Shown here: piece after piece, positions 56,141 to 64,000 of the stretch
How the letters are laid out: every line of letters starts with the position of its first letter
Position numbering within the stretch: the stretch's first letter is position 1
Assembly: GCA_905215055.1 (NCBI GenBank)
Contig: CAJMOH010000001.1
Coordinates: 85,893-149,892, forward strand
DNA from: an uncultured bacterium
Lineage (GTDB): Bacteria; Bacillota; Clostridia; Oscillospirales; Acutalibacteraceae
Reading direction: 5' to 3'
DNA: 64,000 nt
Translations under genes and position numbers: made by a program
The notes under the pieces: generated by a model
What the model was told of the DNA's origin: nothing
Seen by the model: the letters and a program-made list of their open reading frames with translations, nothing else
Databases searched by the model: none

Positions 56141-58429
56141 TTACCAGCAAACCTCACTGGAGAGAACCGCCGGACTGTCAGGCTGGACGGGAACCGCCTT
56201 CTGCGTATCCGGCAGATAGGCATAGCCGTGAACGGGAGCTTCGCCATCGGTGAAAAGCACGTTTCGCACGCTGGACCAATCCAGCTGATCCGTGGTGAGA
56301 GCGGCCTCCGCCATGGGGATCACCGTCCCCGCTTTCACAAAGGCCAGACCAGGATAGACGGTGGCCGTAACCGTGTGCCACTGTCCGCCCTCATACACCT
56401 GGTTGGTTCCCAGCTCTACCCAGCGGCCCGCGGGCAGATAGACCCGCCGCGTCATGGACGCCTCGAACAAAGGGGCCACCAGAATATCGTCGCCAAAGAA
56501 GTATTGATCCTCCATAGCGGCGCAGGTTTCATCCTCGGGGCATTCGATAAACATGGCCCGCAGCAGGGGCAGACCCTTTTCCGAGCACAGAGCGCTTTGG
56601 GCCATGATGTAGGGCATCAGCCGGTAGCGCAGCTCCAGCATGTGGCGGAAGGAGTCGCAGAATTCCTTGGAATAGGCCCACGGCTCCTTGGGGGGCTGGC
56701 CGTGGCAGCGCATGTGAGAGGTGAAAATGCCCATAAAGGTCCAGCGGTTGTACAGTTCCTCGGGGCTTTGGCGGACAAACCCGCCCACGTCGTGGCTCCA
56801 GAAGGAGAAGCCGCTGGCTCCAAAGGACAGACCGCCCCGCAGGGAGCAAAGCATGCCCATGTCGTTGTTCTCGCAGTCCCCGCCCCAGTGGAGAGGATAC
56901 CGCTGACTGCCGGCCCAAGCGGAACGGCCCCAGATCACCGGCTCTCCAGTGGCCTGCTGGGTGGCTTCAAAAACCGCCTTGTTATAGCGCAGGGGATACA
57001 GATTGTGCTCGGCGAACCCAGACTTGCCAGAAGCGTATACACCCTTCAGGGGCGCCGCCTCGCCAAAGTCCGCCTTGATGGCGGAAACCCCCAGCTGGAA
57101 CAGGCCGCCCAGCTTTTCCTGATACCACTTCACGGTCTCGGGATTGGAGAAATCCAGCACGGCGTCATCGGTGGGCAGGTATCCGTCCCCGCTTTTCACG
57201 GCCAAGCCATTGTCCACCAGCTCCTGGAACAGCTCGTTCTTTGGCGTGAAATAGGGAATCTGCCACAGGCAGACACGGTAGCCCTCTTTTTTCAGATCCT
57301 CCAGCAGCTGCTTGGGATCGTCAAAACGGCTGGGAGCAAATTTGTAATTGCACAGCCAGTCCTCTTCAAACCAGCCCGTATCCAGGTGGATTACGTCGCA
57401 GGGGATGCGGTATTCCTTCAGCTTGGCCGCGACCTCCCTCGCCTCCGCCTCGCTCTTGTAGGTGATGCGGGACATCCACAGGCCAAAGCTCCACAGGGGC
57501 GGCAGAGGGCTTTTCCCCGTAAGGTTCGTATAAGCCTCCAGAACCTCCTTGGGCGTTCCCACAAAAAGGAACATGTCCAAAGACTCGTCTCCCAAAAAGG
57601 CAGTCTGGGCCTGAGCGTATTCCCTGCCGAAATCCAGGGTCAAGGGATAGGAGGTGTGATAAAAGACTCCGTATCCCCGAGAGCTGAGGAAGAAGGGGAT
57701 AGGCTTGTACACATCAGGGGTCTCCACACCGTTGGCGTCCTTGGTCCACAGAACAAGACGCTGTCCGCTCTTATCCAGCTTGGTAAAGCTTTCCCCGCAG
57801 CCGTAAAAGTGCTCTCCGGGATGGTTTTCCAAGCTAACGGCGGAATATTTCCGCATGTCGTCGGAGGACCTTACAAAAGAGAAGGGCAGCGGGTTATAGT
57901 TTTGCAGGCATTTGGAGTCGGAGGCGTGAAGGGTCTTTGTCAGTTCCCGGCCCTGGGCGTCCCGCAGAATGACGTGGAAGGGATCGTACTGCACCTCCAC
58001 CTCCATTTTGCCGGTACGGTAAACCGCGTGGGCTTCATCGGCTTCGACAGGATGCAGGGGCAGGGCGTCCGGAGCGCCGTCCAGCATCAAGGACTGGCTG
58101 TCCCGGTTCTCCAGCTGATCCCCGGCCCGGCAGGTGGTGCGAATCCGCAGGACATTTTCCGCTGTCAGGGAAACCTGGAAGGGATAGTCCGGCGCGTCAG
58201 CGTAGGCAGGGGGAAAGCTCCAGGAGCGGGTTGGCTCAAAGGGGGTGCTGTACATGTTAAAGCCCACGCGCCCCTTTCTTTCAAAGCGGGCGTACCGCAG
58301 CCGGCCTGTCCCCGCGGCCGGGTCAAATTCCTCCAGCTTTTGGGCGTTGAAGTGGACGTTTCCCAGCATTTCAAACTGCTTGGAAACATCGATTTCCTGG
58401 TTGAGAAAATGATAGTTTTGAATTGCCAC
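56141..58429 (-). CDS. GH31 alpha-xylosidase/alpha-glucosidase
   Basis: A 762-residue family 31 glycosidase without signal peptide. An N-terminal beta-sandwich (1-250) precedes the barrel, with nucleophile Asp in AIKADFGEAAP and acid/base Asp in HWGGDCEN, both patterned like the YicI-type alpha-xylosidases; proximal and distal C-terminal sheets follow (RAMFIECPED; VYLPAGRWVELG). It releases terminal alpha-xylose or alpha-glucose from oligosaccharides. Divergent from a complete importer operon, it probably processes what that importer brings in (isoprimeverose-like or isomaltose-like sugars); unproven. Confidence 0.93.
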   Translation of the reverse strand: MAIQNYHFLNQEIDVSKQFEMLGNVHFNAQKLEEFDPAAGTGRLRYARFERKGRVGFNMYSTPFEPTRSWSFPPAYADAPDYPFQVSLTAENVLRIRTTCRAGDQLENRDSQSLMLDGAPDALPLHPVEADEAHAVYRTGKMEVEVQYDPFHVILRDAQGRELTKTLHASDSKCLQNYNPLPFSFVRSSDDMRKYSAVSLENHPGEHFYGCGESFTKLDKSGQRLVLWTKDANGVETPDVYKPIPFFLSSRGYGVFYHTSYPLTLDFGREYAQAQTAFLGDESLDMFLFVGTPKEVLEAYTNLTGKSPLPPLWSFGLWMSRITYKSEAEAREVAAKLKEYRIPCDVIHLDTGWFEEDWLCNYKFAPSRFDDPKQLLEDLKKEGYRVCLWQIPYFTPKNELFQELVDNGLAVKSGDGYLPTDDAVLDFSNPETVKWYQEKLGGLFQLGVSAIKADFGEAAPLKGVYASGKSGFAEHNLYPLRYNKAVFEATQQATGEPVIWGRSAWAGSQRYPLHWGGDCENNDMGMLCSLRGGLSFGASGFSFWSHDVGGFVRQSPEELYNRWTFMGIFTSHMRCHGQPPKEPWAYSKEFCDSFRHMLELRYRLMPYIMAQSALCSEKGLPLLRAMFIECPEDETCAAMEDQYFFGDDILVAPLFEASMTRRVYLPAGRWVELGTNQVYEGGQWHTVTATVYPGLAFVKAGTVIPMAEAALTTDQLDWSSVRNVLFTDGEAPVHGYAYLPDTQKAVPVQPDSPAVLSSEVCW

Positions 58430-58528
58430 TAAAAAACACTCCTCTCTGCGGCAAGGCGCCGCTTCGCGTGAAAGCTTCTTTCAGAATCAACGGCTCCGGG
58501 ATGACTTTCCCTGTAAAAGCTGATTTTC

Positions 58529-58557
58529 AGTATAGCACCCTGTTTCGAGAAAATCAA
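58529..58557 (-). promoter_or_regulatory. Promoter of the GH31 gene
   Basis: TTGATT (58552-58557) and TATACT (58529-58534) are 17 bases apart on the minus strand; an A-rich tract (58558-58573 on the plus strand) lies just upstream like an UP element. Confidence 0.7.
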
Positions 58558-58609
58558 CAAAAAAAAAAAAAAAGAAATAATATTTTTGTAAAAATAACAA
58601 AATTCCTTC

Positions 58610-58638
58610 TTGACATCCCCCAGTGCAAGTGGTATATT
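58610..58638 (+). promoter_or_regulatory. Promoter of the second sugar importer
   Basis: Consensus TTGACA (58610-58615) and TATATT (58633-58638) are 17 bases apart; the start is predicted near 58645, just before the operator. Confidence 0.85.
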
Positions 58639-58653
58639 TGTGGCACAAAGCAA

Positions 58654-58667
58654 GTTTATCGATAAAC
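58654..58667. promoter_or_regulatory. Perfect palindromic LacI-type operator
   Basis: GTTTATCGATAAAC is a 14-bp perfect palindrome with the central CG of LacI-family sites, 15 bases downstream of the importer -10 box. Flanking GCACAAA / TTTGTGC arms extend the symmetry. The LacI protein encoded at 62509-63525 is the obvious candidate to bind it. Confidence 0.8.
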
Positions 58668-58759
58668 CTTTTGTGCTAAGACTGTTCACTTTTCTGGCGG
58701 CCCTTTTCTCGCGCTTCTCTCTAAGGGGCCGCACCTTTACGGAAAGAAGGAATGATCAC

Positions 58760-59692
58760 ATGGCAAAAGCAAACTCCGCCGCGAAAAACAGCAGGCTGTG
58801 GCGGCGCATTTACCGCAACTGGGGGCTTTATTTGCTCCTGCTGCCCGCCGTTGTAATTCTGCTGCTGTTTACCTATCAACCCATGGTGGGTATTGTCATT
58901 GCCTTTAAGGATTTCACCCCTGCCGCCGGCATTTTTAACAGTCCCTGGGCGGGAATGAAATACTTTCAGGAATATTTCAACTCCTACCAGTTCTGGCCCA
59001 CCATCCGCAACACACTGGTCATCAGCCTTTACACCATTCTGGTCACGTTTCCGCTGCCCATTGTTGTCGCGCTGATGTGCAACCAGATCGCGTCTCAGAA
59101 ATACAAAAAGTTCTTTCAGGTGTCCACCTATCTGCCCCACTTTATCTCCACTGTTGTCATGTGCGGCATGATTATTCTGTTTCTCTCCCCCAGCACCGGA
59201 ATTATCGCCAAGCTGCTCTCGTTTGTGGGCATTTCCCTTCCAAACCTGATGGGCATGCCCAGCGCCTTCTCCAGCATCTATGTGTGGACCGAGGTGTGGC
59301 AGCATGTGGGCTGGGACAGCATTCTCTACATAGCGGCCCTGTCGGCGGTAGATCCCACCCTGTATGAAGCGGCCACCGTGGACGGCGCCAACAAATGGCA
59401 GAAGATTTTGAAGATTGACATTCCCATGCTGCTGCCCACCATTACCATTATGCTTATCCTGCGGATGGGCAGCGTGATGAGCGTGGGCTTTGAAAAGGTC
59501 TATCTGCTGCAAAACTCTCTGAACCAGCCGGCCAGCGAGATTATCTCCACCTATGTGTACAAGATGGGCTTAATCAGCAACCAGTACAGCCTTTCCGCGG
59601 CCATCAACCTGTTCAACAACGTGATTAACTTCATCCTGCTGTTGGCGATGAACTGGCTCTCCGACAAGCTGAGCAAAACCTCTTTGATTTGA
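58760..59692 (+). CDS. Sugar ABC transporter permease, LplB type
   Basis: A 310-residue inner-membrane permease with about six helices. The N-terminus AKNSRLWRRIYRNWGLYLLL leads into helix 1, followed by the hallmark VIAFKDFTPAAGIFNSPWAG; the EAA loop is EAATVDGANKWQKILKIDIP. The start at 58760 has GAAGGA upstream and matches the family start; longer in-frame sequence upstream would overlap promoter and operator. First gene of a three-gene importer operon. Confidence 0.93.
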   Translation: MAKANSAAKNSRLWRRIYRNWGLYLLLLPAVVILLLFTYQPMVGIVIAFKDFTPAAGIFNSPWAGMKYFQEYFNSYQFWPTIRNTLVISLYTILVTFPLPIVVALMCNQIASQKYKKFFQVSTYLPHFISTVVMCGMIILFLSPSTGIIAKLLSFVGISLPNLMGMPSAFSSIYVWTEVWQHVGWDSILYIAALSAVDPTLYEAATVDGANKWQKILKIDIPMLLPTITIMLILRMGSVMSVGFEKVYLLQNSLNQPASEIISTYVYKMGLISNQYSLSAAINLFNNVINFILLLAMNWLSDKLSKTSLI

Positions 59693-59710
59693 CGAAAGGA
59701 GAGATTCTTT

Positions 59711-60628
59711 ATGGCTGAAGCCGCAGCGAACGTGAAAACAAGACGGAAGATCCACCGCACAAAGGGCGATGTGGTCTTTGACACGATCATCTATATCATT
59801 ACTGGGCTGATGATTCTTCTGGCCCTGTATCCCATGTACTTTGTGGTAATTGCCTCCATCAGCGACCCCATGGACGTCTCGGGAGGCAACGTCACCTTCT
59901 TCCCCACGGCCATTGACTTTAAGGGATATGCCAAGCTGTTTGACTATCCCCAGCTGTGGAGCGGCTATGGAAACACCATTATCTACGCGGTGTTTGGCAC
60001 CATTTTCAGCCTGGTGGCCAACATTCCCGCCGCCTATGCCCTTTCCCGCAAGGATCTGGTGGGACGGAAACTATTCACCATTTTCTTTTTGATTCCCATG
60101 TTCTTTACCGGCGGCCTGATCCCCACCTACATGACCATTCAGCAATACCACATGGTGGACACGCGCCTGGTGATGGTGCTGCCCTTCGCGGTGGTTACCT
60201 ACTACGTCATTGTAGCGCGCACCTTCTTCTCCAACAGCTTGCCCGACGATCTGTGGGAGGCTGCTCAGATTGACGGCTGCGGCAATCTGCGGTTTTTCTT
60301 CCAGATTGTTCTGCCGCTTTCCAAGGCTGTAATCGCCGTAATCGCCCTGTGGACCGCCGTGGGCCAGTGGAACGGCTACTTCAACGCCTTGATCTATCTG
60401 CGGTCCCCCGAGCTGCAGCCGCTCCAAATTGTGCTGCGAAACATCCTGATCGGCAACCAGACCATCGCCACCATGAGCACCGGCTCCGCCGCGGTAGAGG
60501 CTGCCCAGCTTGCCGACCAGATCAAATACGCCATCATTGTGGTGTCCTCTGCCCCGATTATGTGCCTGTATCCCTTTGTGCAGAAATATTTTAACCAAGG
60601 CGTTATGATCGGCGCTCTGAAAGGCTAA
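59711..60628 (+). CDS. Carbohydrate ABC transporter permease, LplC type
   Basis: A 305-residue partner permease. It shows VVIASISDPMDVSGGNVTFF after helix 1, EAAQIDGCGNLRFFFQIVLP as EAA loop, and the characteristic end FNQGVMIGALKG. It follows the LplB gene by 18 bases with its own AAAGGAGA site. Together they form the membrane channel for sugar delivered by the lipoprotein encoded next; the ATPase must come from elsewhere in the genome. Confidence 0.94.
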   Translation: MAEAAANVKTRRKIHRTKGDVVFDTIIYIITGLMILLALYPMYFVVIASISDPMDVSGGNVTFFPTAIDFKGYAKLFDYPQLWSGYGNTIIYAVFGTIFSLVANIPAAYALSRKDLVGRKLFTIFFLIPMFFTGGLIPTYMTIQQYHMVDTRLVMVLPFAVVTYYVIVARTFFSNSLPDDLWEAAQIDGCGNLRFFFQIVLPLSKAVIAVIALWTAVGQWNGYFNALIYLRSPELQPLQIVLRNILIGNQTIATMSTGSAAVEAAQLADQIKYAIIVVSSAPIMCLYPFVQKYFNQGVMIGALKG

Positions 60629-60704
60629 TTGTCTCCCCACAGCCGTTTGGCTGAAACACATACCCAGAACGATCTTTTCGGTAAAAAAGAAAGGAGCTAA
60701 AACC

Positions 60705-62363
60705 ATGAAAAAGCTAACCAAACTGGCCAGCCTGCTTCTGGCACTGGCAATGGCTGTCTCACTGACCGCTTGCAGCGGCGGAGGAACCTCCTCCTCTTCT
60801 GGCGGAGGCAGCAGCACCGCCTCTGAAACCGAGGGGAACAGCTCCACCGCGGAGGAAGGCGGTACCGCCACAACCGCCAGCTTTGAGGTAGCCACTGTTC
60901 GCTGGACCGATGCCTGGCCCACCGATTTCCTGGAGACCGGCATTATGAAGGAAATTGAGGAAAAAACCGGTGTGGACATCACCTGGCAGGTGTACTACAA
61001 CAACGACTGGTCCGAGCAGAAGTCCCTGCTGCTGGCCTCTGGAGATCTTCCCGATGCCTTCTGGGGTTCCATCTCCCTGACGGACACCGACGTGAACCAG
61101 AACAAGAGCTTGTTTGTGGAACTGACCGATTTGATTGCCAACAACATGCCGAATCTGAACCGGGTGTTTGAAACCGATCCTTCCATGAAGGCTATCATTA
61201 CCGACCGGAACGGGGAGATTTACAGCCTGCCCAAGAAGCTGCCCCTGCGGCCCCAGGTAAACGACGTGATGTACATCAACCAGACATGGCTGGATGCGCT
61301 GGACCTGGAAATGCCCGACACCTATGAGGATTTGGAGGCTGTGCTGGAGGCCTTTGTCACCCAGGACCCCAACGGCAACGGCGAAAACGATGAATTTGGT
61401 TACAGCGCCCAACAGGGCCTGGGCGGCGATCTGCGCCATTTGATGGCTCCCTTCGGCACCATGGTTTGCCGTGACAACGGCACCGCCGGCACCAACTTTA
61501 TGGCTTTGGATGACAACGGAGAGCCCATCTTCATGCCCATTCAGGAGAATTACAAGGAAGCTGTCAAGTGGGTGAACGGGCTGTATCAGAAGGGCCTGCT
61601 GGACCCCGAGTGCTTTACCCAGGATTCCTCTATGGTAACTGCCAAGACCCAGGATCCCAGCGGATCTCTGTCCGGCATTGTGTTTGGCTGGACTGCCGAC
61701 GCTCAGGTGGGTGTGAACGCCAAGGACTATGTTCCTGTCCCCGCTCTTGCCGGTCCTGACGGCAACCGCTATGCTGAGCATAACCCTGAGTTCCTGGACG
61801 TCAGCCGCAACGAGCTGATTATCACCACCTCCTGCGAGGACCCCGCCACCCTGCTGAAGTGGGCGGACGAGTATTACACGGACGAGGCTTCTCTCCAGAC
61901 CTTCTACGGCTCCATCTCCGATGGGAAGATTCAGGCCAACGACGACGGCACCTATGAAGTGCTGGTGCCCGATGACGGTTCCTCTCTGGACACCTCCGCC
62001 TGGTCCTTCTCCATGCGCGACTTTGGTCCCAAGTACATGAACGAGGAATTCTACGACAAGGTGACCCTGCCCGCTGACCAGGGCGACGGCATCAAGCTGG
62101 CCGAGGACCCCATCAACGAGGAATACATTGTCACCACCTTCCCCGTGTGCGCTTACACCGAGGAGCAGACTCAGCGGCTGGCCTCCCTGACTACCAACAT
62201 CTACGACTACTGCGAGTCTCAGTACTCTCACTGGGTTGTGGACGGCGGCATTGACGAGGAGTGGGACGCCTATCTGCAGCAGCTGGACGCCATGGGCTTG
62301 CAGGAGTACATCTCCATTCAGGTGGACGCCTACAACGCTTATCAGGAGTCTCTGGGAGAATAA
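60705..62363 (+). CDS. Extracellular solute-binding lipoprotein (second importer)
   Basis: A 552-residue binding protein. The signal peptide ends in lipobox LTAC (Cys23), followed by a Gly/Ser/Thr/Glu-rich linker to about residue 60. The mature domain (VRWTDAWPTDFLE; LLLASGDLPDAFWGS; TYEDLEAVLEAFVTQDPNGN with a Ca-like Asp/Asn loop) matches LplA-type sugar-binding proteins. The start has AAAGGAG 9 bases upstream. Last gene of the operon. The substrate is probably an alpha-linked gluco- or xylo-oligosaccharide, given the divergent GH31 gene. Confidence 0.93.
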   Translation: MKKLTKLASLLLALAMAVSLTACSGGGTSSSSGGGSSTASETEGNSSTAEEGGTATTASFEVATVRWTDAWPTDFLETGIMKEIEEKTGVDITWQVYYNNDWSEQKSLLLASGDLPDAFWGSISLTDTDVNQNKSLFVELTDLIANNMPNLNRVFETDPSMKAIITDRNGEIYSLPKKLPLRPQVNDVMYINQTWLDALDLEMPDTYEDLEAVLEAFVTQDPNGNGENDEFGYSAQQGLGGDLRHLMAPFGTMVCRDNGTAGTNFMALDDNGEPIFMPIQENYKEAVKWVNGLYQKGLLDPECFTQDSSMVTAKTQDPSGSLSGIVFGWTADAQVGVNAKDYVPVPALAGPDGNRYAEHNPEFLDVSRNELIITTSCEDPATLLKWADEYYTDEASLQTFYGSISDGKIQANDDGTYEVLVPDDGSSLDTSAWSFSMRDFGPKYMNEEFYDKVTLPADQGDGIKLAEDPINEEYIVTTFPVCAYTEEQTQRLASLTTNIYDYCESQYSHWVVDGGIDEEWDAYLQQLDAMGLQEYISIQVDAYNAYQESLGE

Positions 62364-62418
62364 ATAATAGAAGCTCTATCTGACATTTTGGGGAGTAATT
62401 GTTTCATTCAGTAAAAGG

Positions 62419-62452
62419 AAGGGCCGCTGTGCAAACGCACAGCGGCCCTTCT
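62419..62452. terminator. Terminator between importer and LacI genes
   Basis: AAGGGCCGCTGTGC / GCACAGCGGCCCTT is a 14-bp perfect stem with a 4-base loop between the convergent genes; T-tails are weak on both sides. Confidence 0.75.
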
Positions 62453-62508
62453 TGCTGTCATGCTGACCTTGGCGGCAGCACGTTCCACCAAACCGGCCTG
62501 CTTACAGC

Positions 62509-63525
62509 TCAATTCAACTTTCGCACCGACTGCCGTTCCAGCAGTTCCACATCCAGCGTAATGTGGGGATGCTGAATTTCCTTTCCCTGAATGGAATCCA
62601 GCAGCAGCTCTACCGCGCAGGCGGCCTTCTTATCCAGGTCCTGGGAGACGGTGGTCAAGGTGGGACGCACATACCGCAGGACCTCCCAGTTGTCAAATCC
62701 GATAATGGACACATCGTTTGGCACATTGTAGCCGCTGAGACGGACTCCCTCCAGCACACCTACGGCGAGGCGGTCCAGGGTAGTGACTACCGCGGTGGGA
62801 CGGTCCCGCATGGCGCAGACGCTTCTTCCCACCCGGACACCGTCCTCAAAGCTGCCGCTGGTATTGAAGAAATACCGCGCCGGGAAAGAGACGCCGGCTT
62901 CCTTTAACGCTTGGGCAAAGCCCCGAATCCGCTGACTGACCACGATGGACCGGGACCGAAAGGGGCAGGCGAAGGCGATACGCCGGTGGCCGTTTTCCAA
63001 CAAAAAACGAGCGGGAAGATTTCCGCCGTGATAGTCATCCAGATCCACTGTCAAAGGCTTTAGATCTTTGTAAAAGCGGTCTAACACCACGCAGGGAACG
63101 CCGGTTCTCAGCACCTTTCTCATCTCCTCCTCGGAAATGGAGGGATAAAAAAATATCGCGCCATCCACGCTCCAATTGTCAAAGAGGGAAATCACATCGC
63201 GAGCCGTCTGATAGGTGCGCAGCATCATATAATATCCCTTTTGGCGCAGGGAAAACTCCAGACATCCAATCATCCCTTGGCGATAGGGGTCCTCAAAAAT
63301 GCGGAGCGGCTCCTCGCCTTCTGGAATTAACACCGTGACAATATGGGAACCTTTCCCGCTGAGGCTTCGCGCCGAAAGGTTTGGCACATAGTGGTGCTTG
63401 CGAATAATACGTTCCACACGCTCCACGGTCTTCGCCGAAACCTTATCGTAATTTCGATTGATCACATTGGAAACGGTCATGACGCTGACACCCGCTTCAC
63501 GGGCGATATCCTTCAGGGTTGCCAT
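62509..63525 (-). CDS. LacI-family transcriptional regulator (GH31/importer locus)
   Basis: A 338-residue repressor: helix-turn-helix MATLKDIAREAGVSVMTVSN, hinge region NLSARSLSGKGSH, then the effector-binding domain (VDGAIFFYPSISEEEMRKVL; VDLDDYHGGNLPARFLLENG; VSIIGFDNWEVLRYVRPTLT). It is convergent with the importer operon and has its own promoter. It probably represses the importer, and perhaps GH31, through the palindrome at 58654-58667, released by the imported sugar. Confidence 0.94.
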   Translation of the reverse strand: MATLKDIAREAGVSVMTVSNVINRNYDKVSAKTVERVERIIRKHHYVPNLSARSLSGKGSHIVTVLIPEGEEPLRIFEDPYRQGMIGCLEFSLRQKGYYMMLRTYQTARDVISLFDNWSVDGAIFFYPSISEEEMRKVLRTGVPCVVLDRFYKDLKPLTVDLDDYHGGNLPARFLLENGHRRIAFACPFRSRSIVVSQRIRGFAQALKEAGVSFPARYFFNTSGSFEDGVRVGRSVCAMRDRPTAVVTTLDRLAVGVLEGVRLSGYNVPNDVSIIGFDNWEVLRYVRPTLTTVSQDLDKKAACAVELLLDSIQGKEIQHPHITLDVELLERQSVRKLN

Positions 63526-63612
63526 AAACTTGTTAAAAGCTCATCTCCATTCACACATCCCACAGCCAGGAAAAGATTCCCACGCGAAAGAACAGGGACC
63601 TTGTTTTTCTAT

Positions 63613-63641
63613 ATTATATATTTCTCAGGGGAGTAAGTCAA
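63613..63641 (-). promoter_or_regulatory. Promoter of the LacI gene
   Basis: TTGACT (63636-63641) and consensus TATAAT (63613-63618) are 17 bases apart on the minus strand. No copy of the palindromic operator lies nearby, so autoregulation is not evident. Confidence 0.8.
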
Positions 63642-63717
63642 CTTTGGGAGGAAGCATGGAAAGCAACCCTCCCAATTCCATCAATATTTGCCGCACAAAC
63701 ACAAATGATTTTCAGCG

Positions 63718-63757
63718 AAAAAAAGCTTGCAGATGCAGTTGCATTTGCAAGCTTTCT
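63718..63757 (-). terminator. Terminator of the tRNA cluster
   Basis: On the minus strand AAAGCTTGCA and TGCAAGCTTT enclose a loop and are followed by a T-run; the stem begins directly after the tRNA-Asn CCA. Confidence 0.85.
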
Positions 63758-63832
63758 GGCTCCCCCAGTTGGACTCGAACCAACGACACCGCGGTTAACA
63801 GCCGCGTGCTCTACCGACTGAGCTATGGAGGA
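63757..63832 (-). tRNA. tRNA-Asn (anticodon GTT)
   Basis: A complete cloverleaf on the minus strand: acceptor arms TCCTCCA / TGGGGGA, discriminator G, an encoded CCA (63757-63759), D-loop AGCTCAGTCGGTAGAGC, anticodon loop CTGTTAA and T-loop TTCGAGT. Last gene of the cluster before its terminator. Confidence 0.95.
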
Positions 63833-63837
63833 ATATA

Positions 63838-63864
63838 GAGGAATTGCACTTTCGTGCAATTCCA
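63838..63864 (-). promoter_or_regulatory. Spacer hairpin between tRNA-Asn and tRNA-Glu
   Basis: GGAATTGCAC / GTGCAATTCC is a 10-bp perfect stem with a 4-base loop in the 34-base spacer. It may guide processing of the tRNA precursor; the role is inferred. Confidence 0.5.
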
Positions 63865-63866
63865 TT

Positions 63867-63942
63867 TGGTGACCCGTACGGGAATCGAACCCATGTTTGC
63901 GGCGTGAGAGGCCGCCGTCTTAGACCGCTTGACCAACGGGCC
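63867..63942 (-). tRNA. tRNA-Glu (anticodon CTC)
   Basis: Minus-strand cloverleaf: acceptor GGCCCGT / ACGGGTC, discriminator A with encoded CCA (63867-63869), anticodon loop CCTCTCA, T-loop TTCGATT. CTC reads GAG codons. Confidence 0.94.
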
Positions 63943-63945
63943 ATG

Positions 63946-64000
63946 TGGTGCACCATCAGGGACTCGAACCCGGGACACCCTGATTAAGAGTCAGGTGCTC
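63946..64000 (-). tRNA. tRNA-Lys (anticodon CTT), partial
   Basis: The 3' part of a minus-strand tRNA: D-arm end GAGC, anticodon loop CTCTTAA with anticodon CTT, T-loop TTCGAGT, acceptor ATGGTGC, discriminator A and CCA. The 5' end lies beyond the window edge. Confidence 0.93.

Noticed and set aside
1..64000. Prophage, insertion sequences, CRISPR arrays or integrative elements
   Set aside because: No transposase, integrase, Cas or phage structural motifs and no regularly spaced repeats were seen.

Overview
The window looks like a G+C-rich (about 58-60% by eye) chromosome segment of a gut-type Bacillota, most likely a member of Clostridia/Oscillospirales. The reasons are the family content (lipoprotein-dependent LplB/LplC-type sugar importers, a CD1247-like acidic Cys/His protein, ANTAR-linked glutamate synthase genes, YqeG, a GHKL/LytTR two-component pair), strong GGAGG-type ribosome sites, classical TTGACA-17-TATAAT promoters and T-tailed terminators. 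I see no prophage, insertion sequence or CRISPR array.

Layout. 1-6.4 kb (minus): a fructan/sucrose utilisation locus, made of an ABC importer (binding lipoprotein, permeases LplB and LplC, the last cut by the window edge), a LacI-family regulator and an intracellular GH32 fructosidase. The lipoprotein and GH32 genes share an identical 11-bp operator just downstream of their promoters. 6.4-16.1 kb: housekeeping and accessory genes (trmB, patatin lipase, asnA, a small XRE/membrane pair, a sodium-pump beta/gamma pair behind a yybP-ykoY-like manganese riboswitch, an acetyltransferase with a nonsense mutation, a TetR regulator, a TIM-barrel isomerase, a flavin reductase). 15.5-21.7 kb: an aroD / tandem-AAA ATPase / peptidase E operon divergent from an IlvD/Edd dehydratase plus KDPG aldolase module. 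21.7-25.5 kb: efp, an M24 peptidase, yqeG, rpsU and a HAD phosphatase.

25.5-32 kb is a nitrogen-assimilation operon: a leader with a hexaloop hairpin and tandem terminators, then a class II glutamine amidotransferase, a ferredoxin-glutamate synthase core, a degenerate glutamine-synthetase-like protein and an ANTAR antiterminator with an unphosphorylatable receiver, followed by purF. 32-37.4 kb: a YbaK-like deacylase, a NYN-LOTUS protein, a GNAT enzyme, and the SRP RNA-dnaX-ybaB-recR block. 37.4-49.4 kb: a permuted GH3 glucosidase, an ECF sigma factor translationally coupled to a membrane serpin, a badly scarred sugar locus (truncated histidine kinases, binding protein, permease and serine hydrolase, with intact LplC permease and esterase), a sucrose phosphorylase and a second esterase.

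49.7-55.8 kb: an ABC exporter with two membrane-anchored partner proteins, divergent from a LytTR/GHKL two-component system, with tandem repeats between them. 56-63.6 kb: a GH31 alpha-xylosidase/glucosidase divergent from a complete LplB-LplC-lipoprotein importer and its LacI regulator, with a perfect palindromic operator in the shared intergenic region. The window ends in a minus-strand tRNA cluster (Asn, Glu, Lys).

Most striking are the sigma-serpin pair, the ANTAR/glutamine leader with its pseudo-enzyme, the riboswitch ahead of the sodium pump, the LytTR-linked exporter, and three close deletion scars at 43.5-46.6 kb. All calls come from reading the sequence; no database search was run.
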